64,000 nt of DNA from Streptomyces xinghaiensis S187 (GTDB taxonomy: Bacteria; Actinomycetota; Actinomycetes; Streptomycetales; Streptomycetaceae): assembly GCF_000220705.2 (NCBI RefSeq), contig NZ_CP023202.1:4340001-4404000 (forward strand). The letters run 5' to 3'. The position numbers and the translations under genes were made by a program. Below, piece after piece: positions 15,441 through 24,323 of this stretch (within the stretch, counting starts at the first letter, position 1; each line of letters opens with the position of its first letter). Under the pieces are notes generated by a model. That model saw only the letters and a list, made by a program, of their open reading frames with translations, was not told the DNA's origin and did not search any database.

Positions 15441-15480
15441 GACGGGGCCGCACCGCGGTCTCCCGTGGTGCGGCCCCGTC
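15441..15480 (-). terminator. terminator of the thiolase gene
   Basis: GACGGGGCCGCACC (15441-15454) and GGTGCGGCCCCGTC (15467-15480) form a perfect 14-bp stem with a 12-base, partly paired loop. It lies 45 bases after the thiolase stop codon. Confidence 0.75.
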
Positions 15481-15525
15481 CTCGTGCAGTCCGGTCCGGT
15501 CCGGCCGGTCGCCGGCCCGTACGGC

Positions 15526-16746
15526 TCAGCTCAGGCGCTCGATGACCATCGCCATGCCCTGGCCGCCGCCGACGCACATCGTCTCCAGGCCGAACTGCTT
15601 GTCGTGCCACTGCAGGGAGTTGATGAGCGTGCCGGTGATCCGGGCGCCCGTCATGCCGAACGGGTGGCCGACGGCGATGGCGCCGCCGTTGACGTTGAGC
15701 CGGTCCAGGTCGATGCCCAGGTCCTGGTAGGAGGGGATGACCTGCGCGGCGAACGCCTCGTTGATCTCGACGAGGTCGATGTCGCCGATGGAGAGCCCGG
15801 CCCGGCTCAGCGCCTGCTTGCTGGCCTCGACCGGCCCGTAGCCCATGATCTCCGGAGACAGGCCCGAGACGCCGGTGGAGACGATCCGGGCGAGCGGCGT
15901 CAGGCCCAGCTCGCGCGCCTTGGTGTCGGACATGATCACCAGGGCGGCGGCGCCGTCGTTCAGCGGGCAGCAGTTGCCGGCCGTCACCAGTCCGTCGGGG
16001 CGGAAGACGGGCTTGAGGCCCGAGACGCCCTCCAGGGTGACGCCCGCGCGGGGGCCGTCGTCCTTGGCCACGACGGTGCCGTCCGGGGTGGTGACCGGAG
16101 TGATCTCCCGCTCCCAGAAGCCGTTCTTGATGGCCTCCTCGGCGAGGTTCTGCGAGCGCACGCCGAACTCGTCCATCTCCCGGCGGGTGACGCCCTTGAG
16201 GCGCGCCAGGTTCTCGGCGGTCTGGCCCATCGAGATGTACGCGTCGGGGATCAGGCCCTCCTCGCGCGGGTCGTGCCAGTCGGTGCCCTCCTGCTCGGCG
16301 CGCGCGGCGGTGCGGGCCTGCGCCTCGTCGAACAGCGGGTTCTGGGTGCCGGGCATCCCGTCCGAGGTGCCGTTGACCTGGCGCGAGACCGTCTCGACGC
16401 CCGCCGAGATGAAGACGTCGCCCTCGCCGGCCTTGATGGCGTGCAGGGCCATCCGGGAGGTCTGGAGGGAGGAGGAGCAGTAGCGGGTGACGGTGCAGCC
16501 CGGCAGGTGGTCCATGCCCATCTGCACGGCGACGATCCGGCCCAGGTTGTGGCCCTGCTCGCCGCCGGGGAGGCCGCAGCCGAGCATCAGGTCGTCGATG
16601 TCGTGCGGGTCGAGCTCCGGGACCTTGGCGAGCGCGGCCTGAATGATCGTGGCGGTCAGGTCGTCCGGGCGGACGTCCTTGAGCGAGCCCTTGAAGGCCC
16701 GGCCGATCGGGGAGCGGGCGGCTGAGACGATCACGGCTTCGGGCAT
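15526..16746 (-). CDS. acetyl-CoA C-acyltransferase (thiolase)
   Basis: This 406-residue protein is a full-length thiolase. The nucleophilic Cys is in TRYCSSSLQT (about residue 90), followed by INEAFAAQVIP, the GHPFGMTGAR motif with the catalytic His, and the second Cys in MCVGGGQGMAM at the C-terminus. It should catalyse CoA-dependent cleavage of 3-ketoacyl-CoA (or the reverse condensation) in fatty-acid or amino-acid catabolism. ATG 16746 (MPEAVIVSAARSPIGR) is chosen by family start and a nearby GGAG. No hydratase or dehydrogenase partner is adjacent. A palindrome upstream suggests TetR-type control. Confidence 0.93.
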   Translation of the reverse strand: MPEAVIVSAARSPIGRAFKGSLKDVRPDDLTATIIQAALAKVPELDPHDIDDLMLGCGLPGGEQGHNLGRIVAVQMGMDHLPGCTVTRYCSSSLQTSRMALHAIKAGEGDVFISAGVETVSRQVNGTSDGMPGTQNPLFDEAQARTAARAEQEGTDWHDPREEGLIPDAYISMGQTAENLARLKGVTRREMDEFGVRSQNLAEEAIKNGFWEREITPVTTPDGTVVAKDDGPRAGVTLEGVSGLKPVFRPDGLVTAGNCCPLNDGAAALVIMSDTKARELGLTPLARIVSTGVSGLSPEIMGYGPVEASKQALSRAGLSIGDIDLVEINEAFAAQVIPSYQDLGIDLDRLNVNGGAIAVGHPFGMTGARITGTLINSLQWHDKQFGLETMCVGGGQGMAMVIERLS

Positions 16747-16847
16747 CACGGCTCCAAGAGGGGGCGAGAAGGCAGGACTGAGTGGGAAGTTACCTCCACG
16801 TACAGCCCGGGTCACGGTCTGAGGTGTGTGACACCGGCCTCTTTTCT

Positions 16848-16855
16848 AAGCGCTT
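16848..16855. promoter_or_regulatory. AAGCGCTT palindrome upstream of the thiolase gene
   Basis: AAGCGCTT lies within TAAGCGCTTGCTCA, about 100 bases before the thiolase start, in the 353-base gap 16747-17099. Similar AGCAAGCGCTT elements are found upstream of actinobacterial acyl-CoA catabolism genes under TetR control (general knowledge). A second repeat GGTGT-GTG-ACACC lies at 16823-16835. The rest of the gap is GC-rich with no gene. Confidence 0.35.
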
Positions 16856-17099
16856 GCTCAGCTCTTTCGGAAGGCCCGGACCAGCGCTTGTGCGGCTGCA
16901 CCGCCCGGCCCGCGAGCCCTTGGTACGGGGGCACAGACGGCCCGTTCGGGGCGGGCTTCCTCCGGCCCCGCGGCTCCCCGGGACCCCGTCGGCTCGGTCC
17001 GCGCACCGGGCGCGCGGGGCGCTCGTCCGCCCCGCCGGGCGGCCGGCCGCCGCTCCCGGCATCGCCCGGACGAGCGACCCGGCGACCGCCGGGCGGCGG

Positions 17100-18284
17100 T
17101 CAGCCGGCCACCCGTCCGGTCGCCCGGCCGGACGACCGCTCCGGCCCGCGCCCCGGCTTCCGGTCCGGCGCCCGCCCGGGCCCGCGCTCCGGCGTGCGCT
17201 CCGTCCCGTGTTCCGGTTCCCGCTCCGGCTCTCCCTCCGGCTCCCGGCCGGGCTGCCGTCCACCGTCCGCCGCCGGGGCGTCGTCCTTGGGGAGCTGGCG
17301 CCGCCTCCGGTGCTTGAGCAGCGCCCACGGGCCGCGCGCCGGCCCCGCGCCCGCCGCCGTGCCCCCGGCCGCGGCCACCTCCGTACCGCCCTCGGAAGCC
17401 GCCCGCGCCGCCGCCTGGGCGACCGGCAGGATGCCCTCGGCCCGCGAGACGTCCAGCCGCTCCTCCGGCCACAGCCCCAGGGCCGCGCACAGGGTCGGCA
17501 GCACGGCCATCGCGGCCGTGGCGTACCCCTCCGCCGAGGGGTGGTAGTTGTCCGGTCCGAACAGCTCGCGCGGGTTGGCCTCGAACTCCGGGCCCAGCAG
17601 GGAGCCGAGGGATACCGTGCGGCCGCCCTGCTCGACCACGCCGATCGTCTGCGCCGCCGCCAGCTGCCTGCTGAGCCGGCGCGCCACCCAGCGCAGCGGC
17701 TGGTACACGGGTTCGATCGTGCCCAGGTCCGGGCAGGTGCCCACCACCACCTGGCAGCCTGCCTCCCGCAGCCTGCGCACGGCGTCCGAGAGCAGCCGTA
17801 CGGACTGGGCGGCCGGCACCCGGTTGGTGACGTCGTTCGCACCGATCATGATCACGCAGGTGTGGGGGACCTGCGTCCGGTCCGCCAGCAGCAGCGACAC
17901 CTGGCGGTCCAGATCCCCGGACATCGCCCCCGACAGCGCCACGTTGCGCAGCAGCACCGGCCGCTCGGCCACCGCCGCCAGCCCCGACGCGAGCAGCGCG
18001 CCCGGCGTCTCGCGCGCCCGGTGCACGCCCTGCCCGGCCGCCGTGGAGTCGCCGAGGAAGCCCAGCCGCAGCGGTTCCCGGTCCGACAGCAGGGCGAACG
18101 AGGCTCCGTAACAGCCGTCCGCCCGCGGCGGCTCACCGTCCGGGACGCCCACCAGGCGCCGCGCCCACCGCATCTCCGCCAGCAGCAGCCCGACGGCGGC
18201 GCCGCCCAGGAGCCCCGCGCCACCACCGCCGTAGGCCGCCGCGGCGGCGATGCGCCGCGCCACCCTCGCCCTGGACACCGACAT
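17100..18284 (-). CDS. SGNH/GDSL-family hydrolase with N-terminal membrane anchor
   Basis: This 394-residue protein has an N-terminal hydrophobic segment (residues 10-35). A SGNH hydrolase domain follows, with block I GFLGDSTAAGQG (nucleophile Ser), block III MIGANDVTN and block V FGPDNYHPSAEG (Asp and His of the triad). It should be an esterase or lipase acting on an ester substrate at the cell surface. The last 50 residues are a disordered Pro/Glu/Arg/Gly repeat tail (PEREPEH, PERGPGRAPDRKPGRG). The gene is divergent from cystathionine beta-synthase. The start is ATG 18284, with GGAG directly adjacent, so initiation may be weak. Confidence 0.85.
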   Translation of the reverse strand: MSVSRARVARRIAAAAAYGGGGAGLLGGAAVGLLLAEMRWARRLVGVPDGEPPRADGCYGASFALLSDREPLRLGFLGDSTAAGQGVHRARETPGALLASGLAAVAERPVLLRNVALSGAMSGDLDRQVSLLLADRTQVPHTCVIMIGANDVTNRVPAAQSVRLLSDAVRRLREAGCQVVVGTCPDLGTIEPVYQPLRWVARRLSRQLAAAQTIGVVEQGGRTVSLGSLLGPEFEANPRELFGPDNYHPSAEGYATAAMAVLPTLCAALGLWPEERLDVSRAEGILPVAQAAARAASEGGTEVAAAGGTAAGAGPARGPWALLKHRRRRQLPKDDAPAADGGRQPGREPEGEPEREPEHGTERTPERGPGRAPDRKPGRGPERSSGRATGRVAG

Positions 18285-18467
18285 CTCCGCCCCGCTTCCC
18301 GGCCGCCAGCCGCTGGCACGCCTACCGGTTCCTTGCCCCGCCGCGCCCCCTTCGCAACGCCCGCGCACGGCGGGCACACCACCCGGAGCGCGCAATAGGC
18401 TGGTGGGACGGGCACCCGAACAGCGACCGCCCCCTATTGCGGAGACCCCGCCGAACCTGGAGACGTC

Positions 18468-19853
18468 GTGCAGTATCACGATTCGATGATCGAGCTTGTC
18501 GGCAACACCCCGCTGGTGAAGCTCAACCACGTGACGGAAGGGCTGTCGGCGACGGTCCTGGCCAAGGTCGAGTACTTCAATCCCGGCGGGTCGGTGAAGG
18601 ACCGGATCGCCCTGCGGATGATCGAGGCGGCCGAGGAGTCCGGCGAGCTCCGCCCCGGCGGCACGATCGTCGAGCCGACCTCCGGCAACACCGGGGTGGG
18701 GCTGGCCATCGTGGCCCAGCAGAAGGGCTACAAGTGCGTCTTCGTCTGCCCGGACAAGGTCTCCACCGACAAGATCAACGTGCTGCGGGCGTACGGCGCC
18801 GAGGTCGTGGTCTGCCCCACCGCCGTGGACCCCGCGCACCCGGACTCGTACTACAACGTCTCCGACCGGCTCGTCCGTGAGATCCCGGGCGCCTGGAAGC
18901 CCGACCAGTACAGCAACCCCCACAACCCGCTCTCGCACTACCACTCGACCGGCCCGGAGCTCTGGGAGCAGACGGAGGGGAGGATCACCCACTTCGTCGC
19001 GGGCGTCGGCACCGGCGGGACCATCAGCGGCACCGGCCGCTATCTGAAGGAGGTCTCCGGCGGGAAGGTCAAGGTCATCGGCGCGGACCCGGAGGGCTCG
19101 GTCTACTCCGGCGGCTCCGGCCGGCCGTATCTCGTCGAGGGCGTGGGCGAGGACTTCTGGCCGGACGCCTACGACCGCGGGGTGGCCGACGAGATCGTCG
19201 CCGTCTCGGACAAGGACTCCTTCCGGATGACCCGGCGGCTCGCCCGCGAGGAGGGCCTGCTGGTCGGCGGTTCCTGCGGGATGGCCGTGGTGGGGGCGCT
19301 GAAGGTGGCCGAGCGGCTCGGGCCGGACGACGTGGTCGTCGTCCTGCTGCCGGACAGCGGCCGCGGCTACCTCAGCAAGATCTTCAACGACGAGTGGATG
19401 GCCGACTACGGCTTCCTGGAGGAGGGCGGCGGCGCCGCGCGCGTCGGCGACGTCCTGCGCGACAAGGACGGCGGGCTGCCCTCGCTGGTGCACATGCACC
19501 CGGAGGAGACGGTCGGCGAGGCCATCGACGTGCTGCGCGAGTACGGCGTCTCGCAGATGCCGATCGTGAAGCCGGGCGCCGGCCACCCGGACGTGATGGC
19601 GGCCGAGGTCATCGGCTCCGTCGTCGAACGGGACCTGCTCGACGCGCTGTTCACGCGGAGCGCCGATCTGAAGGACCCGCTGGAGAAGCACATGAGCGCG
19701 CCGCTGCCCCAGGTCGGGTCGGGCGAGCCGGTGGCGGATCTGATGGCGGTGCTGGAGAGCGCCGACGCGGCGGTGGTGCTGGTGGACGGCAAGCCGACCG
19801 GTGTCGTCAGCCGCCAGGACCTGCTGGCGTATCTGGCGAAGACCGCCAAGTAG
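18468..19853 (+). CDS. cystathionine beta-synthase with CBS pair
   Basis: This 461-residue protein belongs to fold-type II PLP enzymes. It has GNTPLVKLNHV, then NPGGSVKDR with the PLP Lys at about 44, TSGNTG, and the phosphate-binding GTGGTISGTGRY at about 184-195. Two C-terminal CBS domains follow (about 335-460; MHPEETVGEAIDVLREYGVS and SAPLPQVGSGEPVADLMAVL). It should condense homocysteine with serine to cystathionine in transsulfuration. The CBS pair may sense adenosyl ligands, although that is not shown for this protein. GTG 18468 has GGAG 6 bases upstream. No partner gene is adjacent. Confidence 0.92.
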   Translation: MQYHDSMIELVGNTPLVKLNHVTEGLSATVLAKVEYFNPGGSVKDRIALRMIEAAEESGELRPGGTIVEPTSGNTGVGLAIVAQQKGYKCVFVCPDKVSTDKINVLRAYGAEVVVCPTAVDPAHPDSYYNVSDRLVREIPGAWKPDQYSNPHNPLSHYHSTGPELWEQTEGRITHFVAGVGTGGTISGTGRYLKEVSGGKVKVIGADPEGSVYSGGSGRPYLVEGVGEDFWPDAYDRGVADEIVAVSDKDSFRMTRRLAREEGLLVGGSCGMAVVGALKVAERLGPDDVVVVLLPDSGRGYLSKIFNDEWMADYGFLEEGGGAARVGDVLRDKDGGLPSLVHMHPEETVGEAIDVLREYGVSQMPIVKPGAGHPDVMAAEVIGSVVERDLLDALFTRSADLKDPLEKHMSAPLPQVGSGEPVADLMAVLESADAAVVLVDGKPTGVVSRQDLLAYLAKTAK

Positions 19854-20340
19854 CCCTCGTCGTAGGGAAGTTCGGGTGTTCCGGCAGAAGGTACGCGGAC
19901 GACACGCACCCGCATCACGGCCTTAACAGTCGCGGGGCACAGTGGTGCATGTCGGCAGGGACACCGCACAGGTGAACGAGCCGGCACCCGAACGGCGCCA
20001 GGACATCCGGAGCGGCTCCCGGACCTCCATGGTCGCCCGGACGCGGCCTCCCGGTCAGGCTTCGGTCGCGTCCCGCGCGGGGACCGCCGTCGTCCCGCCC
20101 CTGGCGCTCGCGCCGGGGTGCGGCGGTCCCCGCCCATCGCTCTCCGCGCCCCGCGCACCCGGCCGCCCGGCCCCGCCGCGGCGCCGGGCGGCCGCGGACG
20201 GTTCCGGGGCCCGCACCGGCCGAGGGTTCCGTCCCGCGCTCGTGGCCCGCGCCCCGCTCCTCATTCCCCAAGGGGCGGGGCGTGCCGGGCCGCCTCGCCG
20301 GTGCGGTGGTCCGGCCGCGGAGCGGTGACCGGTCCGGCCG
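19854..20340. other. gene-free GC-rich stretch
   Basis: Nearly 490 bases between cystathionine beta-synthase and the convergent membrane-protein gene hold no frame with gene-like codon bias, RBS and family match. A small CCCT/AGGG hairpin sits directly after the CBS-gene stop. No other structured element was recognised. Confidence 0.45.
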
Positions 20341-20766
20341 TCAGTCCCACTCGGAGGTCTGCCGGGGCTTCTCGCCGCGCTGGGAGCGGGACCAGGGCGC
20401 ACGGCCGCTGCCGTGGACGGCGTTCACGCCGACGATGCCGATCCAGGAGACGATCAGGCCGGGCAGCCCCGCCACCCCGGCGCCGATCGCCGACAGCGGC
20501 ACGGCCAGCACCAGCGAGATGATGCCGAAGCCGTACCGGTCGCCGAAGCTGTCACCGCAGCCCTCGCGGGCCCCCGGCGGACGGGAGCCGCGGGCGACGA
20601 CCATCTGGCTCTCGGCGAGCTGCCGCCGCACCCGGCGGTCGACGGCGCCGTCCAGCTTCTCCAGAAACGAGTCGACGAGCTCCGACTCGTACTCCGGTCC
20701 CAGTTCCCCGCGCGCGTGCAGGGTGGCGTTGAGATCCTTCTTGAGCTCAGGGTCACGGGCTTCCAT
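20341..20766 (-). CDS. small integral membrane protein
   Basis: The 141-residue product has a charged helical N-terminus (MEARDPELKKDLNATLHARG, later EKLDGAVDRRVRRQLAESQM). Two closely spaced hydrophobic segments follow, from about residue 79 to 113 (FGIISLVLAVPLSAIGAGVA, GLPGLIVSWIGIVGVNAVHG). A basic tail ends ...PRQTSEWD. The layout is of a small conserved membrane protein with a cytosolic head; function is unknown. ATG 20766 has no Shine-Dalgarno but sits 7 bases after a TAGCGT -10 box, so a leaderless message is likely. Confidence 0.7.
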   Translation of the reverse strand: MEARDPELKKDLNATLHARGELGPEYESELVDSFLEKLDGAVDRRVRRQLAESQMVVARGSRPPGAREGCGDSFGDRYGFGIISLVLAVPLSAIGAGVAGLPGLIVSWIGIVGVNAVHGSGRAPWSRSQRGEKPRQTSEWD

Positions 20767-20773
20767 GATGACC

Positions 20774-20779
20774 ACGCTA
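20774..20779 (-). promoter_or_regulatory. -10 box of a probable leaderless promoter
   Basis: On the minus strand TAGCGT is followed after 7 bases by the ATG at 20766. The spacing predicts that transcription starts at the start codon. A weak CTGTGC lies 17 bases upstream as a possible -35. Confidence 0.4.
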
Positions 20780-20943
20780 GAGACGACGGGCCCCCGGCAC
20801 AGTGGGGACAACCCCCCAATCCGGGGCGGTGCCACCACCGGGCACCATGCTGGGGAGCGGTGGCCGTCGTCACCGCCGCCGTCGCTGCCGTCGTCGGCCG
20901 GCGATGCCCGGCCCGCCGCCGTCCCGCGGAAAGGAACCCTCCC

Positions 20944-22509
20944 GTGCCCGAACCCGCCGCCGACCGCCCCGCGGTTTCCGTCCCGAGCGCACCGGAGGCA
21001 GGTGCCGGGCCCGGTCCCGCCGCCGGTCCGCTGCTGCCCGCCCTGTCGCCGTCCGGCGGCCCGTCCGGCGGGGACGGTCCGGACGCGCTGGCCGTCGCCG
21101 GACGGTCCTGCTCGCGGGAGCGGCTGCTGGCCGCGGCGGGCGCGGTGGCCGCGCGGATCGCCGGGGCCCGGGCCGTCGCCGTGCACGCGGACGCGTCCCT
21201 GGAGACGGTCGCCGCGGTGGCCGGCGGGCTGCTGGCCGGGGTGCCCGTGGTCCCCGTGCCGCCGGACGCCGGCCCCGCCGAACGCGGGCACATCCTGCGG
21301 GACTCGGGCGCCGAACTGATGCTCGGGCGGCAGGGGACGGAAGAGGCCGCGGGCGCGGCGGCGTACGGCGGGCCGCAGGACTCGGAGCGGGGCGCCGGAG
21401 CGGGCAGCGGGCCGTCCGGGCCGGCGGCGGGAGACCCGCCGTCCGTGCCGTTCCTGCCGGTCGGTCTCGCCGAGCGCTCGGACTGGAACGCCCCGGAACC
21501 CGGCGCGGACACCACCGGGATGATCCTCTACACCTCCGGCACCACCGGCGCCCCCAAGGGCGCGCTCATCCCGCGCCGCGCCATGGCGGCCGGTCTGGAC
21601 GGGCTCGCCGAGGCCTGGCGGTGGACGGCGGACGACACCCTGGTGCACGGGCTGCCGCTGTTCCACGTGCACGGCCTGGTGCTCGGCGTGCTGGGGGCGC
21701 TGCGCACCGGCTGCCGGCTGGTGCACACGGGACGGCCGCTTCCGGCGGCGTACGCGGCGGCCGGCGGCAGCCTGTACTTCGGGGTGCCCACCGTCTGGTC
21801 CCGGATCGCCGCCGACCCGGACGCGGCCCGCGCGCTGAGCGGCGCCCGGCTCCTGGTGTCGGGCAGCGCACCCCTGCCCACCCCGGTCTTCCGCGACCTC
21901 GAACGGCTCACCGGGCAGCGGCCGGTGGAGCGCTACGGTATGACGGAGACGCTGATCACCGTGTCCACCCGGGCCGACGGCGAACGGCGCCCCGGTTCGG
22001 TCGGGCTGCCGCTGCCGGGCGTGCGCACCCGGCTGGCCGCGGAGCCCGGGGCGGAGATCGGCGAACTGCAGCTGACCGGGCCGACGCTGTTCTCCGGCTA
22101 TCTGAACCGCCCGGAGGCGACCGTCGCCTCGTACACCGCCGACGGCTGGTTCCGCACCGGTGACATCGCCGCCATCGGCGAGGACGGCCACCACCGCATC
22201 GTCGGCCGGGCCTCCACCGACCTCATCAAGTCCGGGGGGTACCGGATCGGTGCCGGGGAGGTGGAGAGCGCCCTGCTGGACCACCCCGCGGTGCGGGAGG
22301 CGGCCGTCGTCGGGGCGCCGCACCCGGATCTCGGGCAGCAGGTCGTCGCCTATGTCGTGGCCGAGGGCCCGGTCACCGAGCGGGAGCTCACCGACTTCGT
22401 GGCCGGCCATCTCTCCGTCCACAAGCGCCCCCGCGCGGTCCGCTTCCTGGACGCGCTGCCGCGCAACGCCATGGGCAAGCCGCAGAAGCGGCTGCTCCCG
22501 CCGCTCTGA
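20944..22509 (+). CDS. acyl-CoA synthetase / AMP-dependent ligase
   Basis: This 521-residue ANL-superfamily enzyme has the P-loop ILYTSGTTGAPKGAL (about residues 194-208), RYGMTETL (A5), GWFRTGDIA (A7), and the C-terminal KSGGYRIGAGEVE and NAMGKPQKR with the adenylating Lys near the end. It should activate a carboxylic acid as acyl-AMP and transfer it to CoA (FadD/MatB-like). The N-terminal 60 residues are a Pro/Gly/Ala-rich extension. GTG 20944 has AAAGGA about 9 bases before it. It is divergent from the small membrane protein. The substrate chain length is not readable. Confidence 0.9.
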   Translation: MPEPAADRPAVSVPSAPEAGAGPGPAAGPLLPALSPSGGPSGGDGPDALAVAGRSCSRERLLAAAGAVAARIAGARAVAVHADASLETVAAVAGGLLAGVPVVPVPPDAGPAERGHILRDSGAELMLGRQGTEEAAGAAAYGGPQDSERGAGAGSGPSGPAAGDPPSVPFLPVGLAERSDWNAPEPGADTTGMILYTSGTTGAPKGALIPRRAMAAGLDGLAEAWRWTADDTLVHGLPLFHVHGLVLGVLGALRTGCRLVHTGRPLPAAYAAAGGSLYFGVPTVWSRIAADPDAARALSGARLLVSGSAPLPTPVFRDLERLTGQRPVERYGMTETLITVSTRADGERRPGSVGLPLPGVRTRLAAEPGAEIGELQLTGPTLFSGYLNRPEATVASYTADGWFRTGDIAAIGEDGHHRIVGRASTDLIKSGGYRIGAGEVESALLDHPAVREAAVVGAPHPDLGQQVVAYVVAEGPVTERELTDFVAGHLSVHKRPRAVRFLDALPRNAMGKPQKRLLPPL

Positions 22510-22571
22510 GGGACGGCGGGGCGGGGACGCCGGACGGCGGGCCGGGCAGGCCGGGCAGGGCGGCCGGAGCT

Positions 22572-22589
22572 CTGCATAGACTCATGCAG
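22572..22589 (+). promoter_or_regulatory. promoter/operator of the RpiR regulator
   Basis: CTGCAT-AGACTC-ATGCAG is a perfect palindrome with 6-base arms. It contains TAGACT (22577-22582), a good -10 box, followed immediately by CATGCAG. No -35 match lies at the expected place. The element recurs in the hutU promoter (TATATT followed by CATGCAG at 26205-26217), which suggests a common regulator. Confidence 0.5.
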
Positions 22590-22645
22590 ATTCGTGACGG
22601 GTGAATGGCTCACGCCGAGGCGCGGGCCCGACGACGGGAGGCCCG

Positions 22646-23521
22646 ATGTCCGGGACCGGCACGGGGAGGACGGCCGGCGGCGGGAACGCGGCCGGCGCCG
22701 CGGCCCGGCTGCAGAAGCTGTTCGAAGGACACCGGCTGACGCCCACGCAGCGCCGGATCGCGCACTGCATGGTGCGGCGGGCGGCCGACGCGCCGTTCCT
22801 GTCCAGCGTGGAGCTGGCCGAGCTCGCCGGGGTGAGCCAGCCGTCCGTGACCCGCTTCGCGGTCGCCCTGGGCTTCGACGGCTATCCGGCGCTGCGCCGG
22901 CACTTGCGGGACGTACCGGCCGCCGAGCGCGGTCCCGCCTCGGGCGCGTACAACGCCTACCAGCAGGCCGTGTACGCGGAGATGGAGAATCTGCGCCATC
23001 TGGCGTCGCTGCTCGCCGACCCGAAGCCGGTGGAGCACGCGGGGCGGCTGCTGGCCGCGTCGTGCCCGCTGCCGGTGCTCGGACTGCGCGCGGCCTCCGC
23101 GCAGGCGCGCGGATTCGCCTACTTCGCGGCCAAGGTGCACCCGGACGTCCGGCTGTTCGACGAGGGCGGCACGATGCTCGCCGACCGCGTCGACGCGGCC
23201 CGGCGCGCGGGCGCGAGCGCGTTGCTCTGCTTCGCGCTGCCGCGCCATCCGCGCGAGGTGACCGAGGCGCTCGACCACGCGCGCTCGGCCGGGCTGACCG
23301 TCGTGACCGTCGCCGACAGCGCCTTCGCGCCCGTCGCCCGCCACTCGGACCTGCTGCTGCCCGCGGCCGTCGGCACCGGGCTGGCGTTCGACACCGCCTG
23401 CGCGCCGATGATGCTCGGCCGCGTGCTGCTGGAGGCGATGTGCGACGGGCTGCCGGACGCGCAGGCCCGGCTGGAGGAGTTCGACGCCCGGGCCACCGCG
23501 CGCGGGCTCTTCGTCGACTAG
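22646..23521 (+). CDS. MurR/RpiR-family transcriptional regulator
   Basis: This 291-residue protein has an N-terminal HTH_6 domain (LTPTQRRIAHCMVRRAADAP, then LAELAGVSQPSVTRFAVALG at about 60-80). A SIS sugar-isomerase-fold domain follows from about residue 125 to 260 (VLGLRAASAQARGFAYFAAK, LCFALPRHPREVTEALDHAR). RpiR proteins bind palindromes and respond to phosphorylated sugars or other metabolites through SIS. ATG 22646 is chosen because GGGAGG lies 5 bases before it. Position and a shared promoter element suggest it regulates itself and the hut genes 3 kb away; this is inference. Confidence 0.85.
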   Translation: MSGTGTGRTAGGGNAAGAAARLQKLFEGHRLTPTQRRIAHCMVRRAADAPFLSSVELAELAGVSQPSVTRFAVALGFDGYPALRRHLRDVPAAERGPASGAYNAYQQAVYAEMENLRHLASLLADPKPVEHAGRLLAASCPLPVLGLRAASAQARGFAYFAAKVHPDVRLFDEGGTMLADRVDAARRAGASALLCFALPRHPREVTEALDHARSAGLTVVTVADSAFAPVARHSDLLLPAAVGTGLAFDTACAPMMLGRVLLEAMCDGLPDAQARLEEFDARATARGLFVD

Positions 23522-23630
23522 CTGTTCTGTCCGGCGGGCACGCGCCGGGTGCTCGTCCGCAACCGCGGGACGGAGCGCCGAGGGCCGGAGAGGACGCGGC
23601 TTTCCTTATCCGTTTCTCATATGTCCTCAC

Positions 23631-23636
23631 TACAAT
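23631..23636 (+). promoter_or_regulatory. -10 box TACAAT upstream of the 210-residue membrane protein
   Basis: TACAAT at 23631-23636 lies in a locally A/T-richer stretch 54 bases before the GTG at 23691. No clear -35 hexamer is seen at 17-18 bases. Confidence 0.35.
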
Positions 23637-23690
23637 GCGCCCCTACCGAGACCGCATTCGAGGTGACATCGAGCGACAAGGAGGCCCGCT

Positions 23691-24323
23691 GTGGGGCGCG
23701 AGGCGGCGACGACGCTGGCACGCGTGGCGGTGATGGTGCGTGTGCCCGCGGTGTGGATGGGGTGGACCGGACTGGTGACCGCGGCGCTGGGCGCCGCCGT
23801 TCCCGTGAGCCTGCTGGGACGGCGGACCGGGCTGCTCGCGGGGGCCGCGCTGCTGCTGTTCGCGGCGGTGGCCGCGTTCGCCGCGCGGCGCGGACGGTAC
23901 CGGGAGCTGGCGGACGGCGCCGCCCGGGCCGGGCGGCGGGACTTCCTGCAGGACCGCGCGGTGACCGCCCGGGTCTGGCGGCGCGGGCACCGCTGGTGGC
24001 TGTGGGCGGCGGCCGCCGCGGCCCTCGGGTCCTCCTTCGCGGCGCCGGCGGCGGGCGGGATGCTGCTCGCCGGGGCCGGTGCCGGACTGTGGGCCAAGGC
24101 CGTGTGGCTCGGCCGCTGGGAGCGGAAGCACGAGGCGCTGCTGTGGGTCCGTCCGGAGTGGGCCCGGCGCGGCCCTGCGGGCAAGGACACCCGGGGCTAC
24201 CGGACGACGGGCATCGCCGCGGGCGACGCCGCGCCGGGCGGCGGGAAGCGGAAGGCGCTCCCGGCCGCGGGGGGCCCGGCGCCGGCGGCCGGCACCCGGA
24301 AGCGCACCGCGGCGGCGGTCTGA
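23691..24323 (+). CDS. integral membrane protein of unknown function
   Basis: The 210-residue product has four hydrophobic segments in two pairs (VTAALGAAVPVSLLGRRTGL with AGAALLLFAAVAAFAARRGR, then WWLWAAAAAALGSSFAAPAA with AAGGMLLAGAGAGLWAKAVW). Arg-rich loops and a basic, disordered C-terminal tail complete it. No catalytic motif is seen. GTG 23691 has AAGGAGG 6 bases upstream. It stands alone between the RpiR gene and a hairpin, and third codon positions are strongly G/C. Confidence 0.7.
   Translation: MGREAATTLARVAVMVRVPAVWMGWTGLVTAALGAAVPVSLLGRRTGLLAGAALLLFAAVAAFAARRGRYRELADGAARAGRRDFLQDRAVTARVWRRGHRWWLWAAAAAALGSSFAAPAAGGMLLAGAGAGLWAKAVWLGRWERKHEALLWVRPEWARRGPAGKDTRGYRTTGIAAGDAAPGGGKRKALPAAGGPAPAAGTRKRTAAAV

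Noticed and set aside
17100..19691. An 863-codon leftward frame spanning the SGNH hydrolase and the antisense of cystathionine beta-synthase
   Set aside because: Only the 17100-18284 part matches a family; the rest is the mirror of a well-supported gene in GC-rich DNA.
19942..20328. A plus-strand 128-codon frame after cystathionine beta-synthase
   Set aside because: Low-complexity Pro/Arg/Ala text, no family match and no ribosome-binding site.
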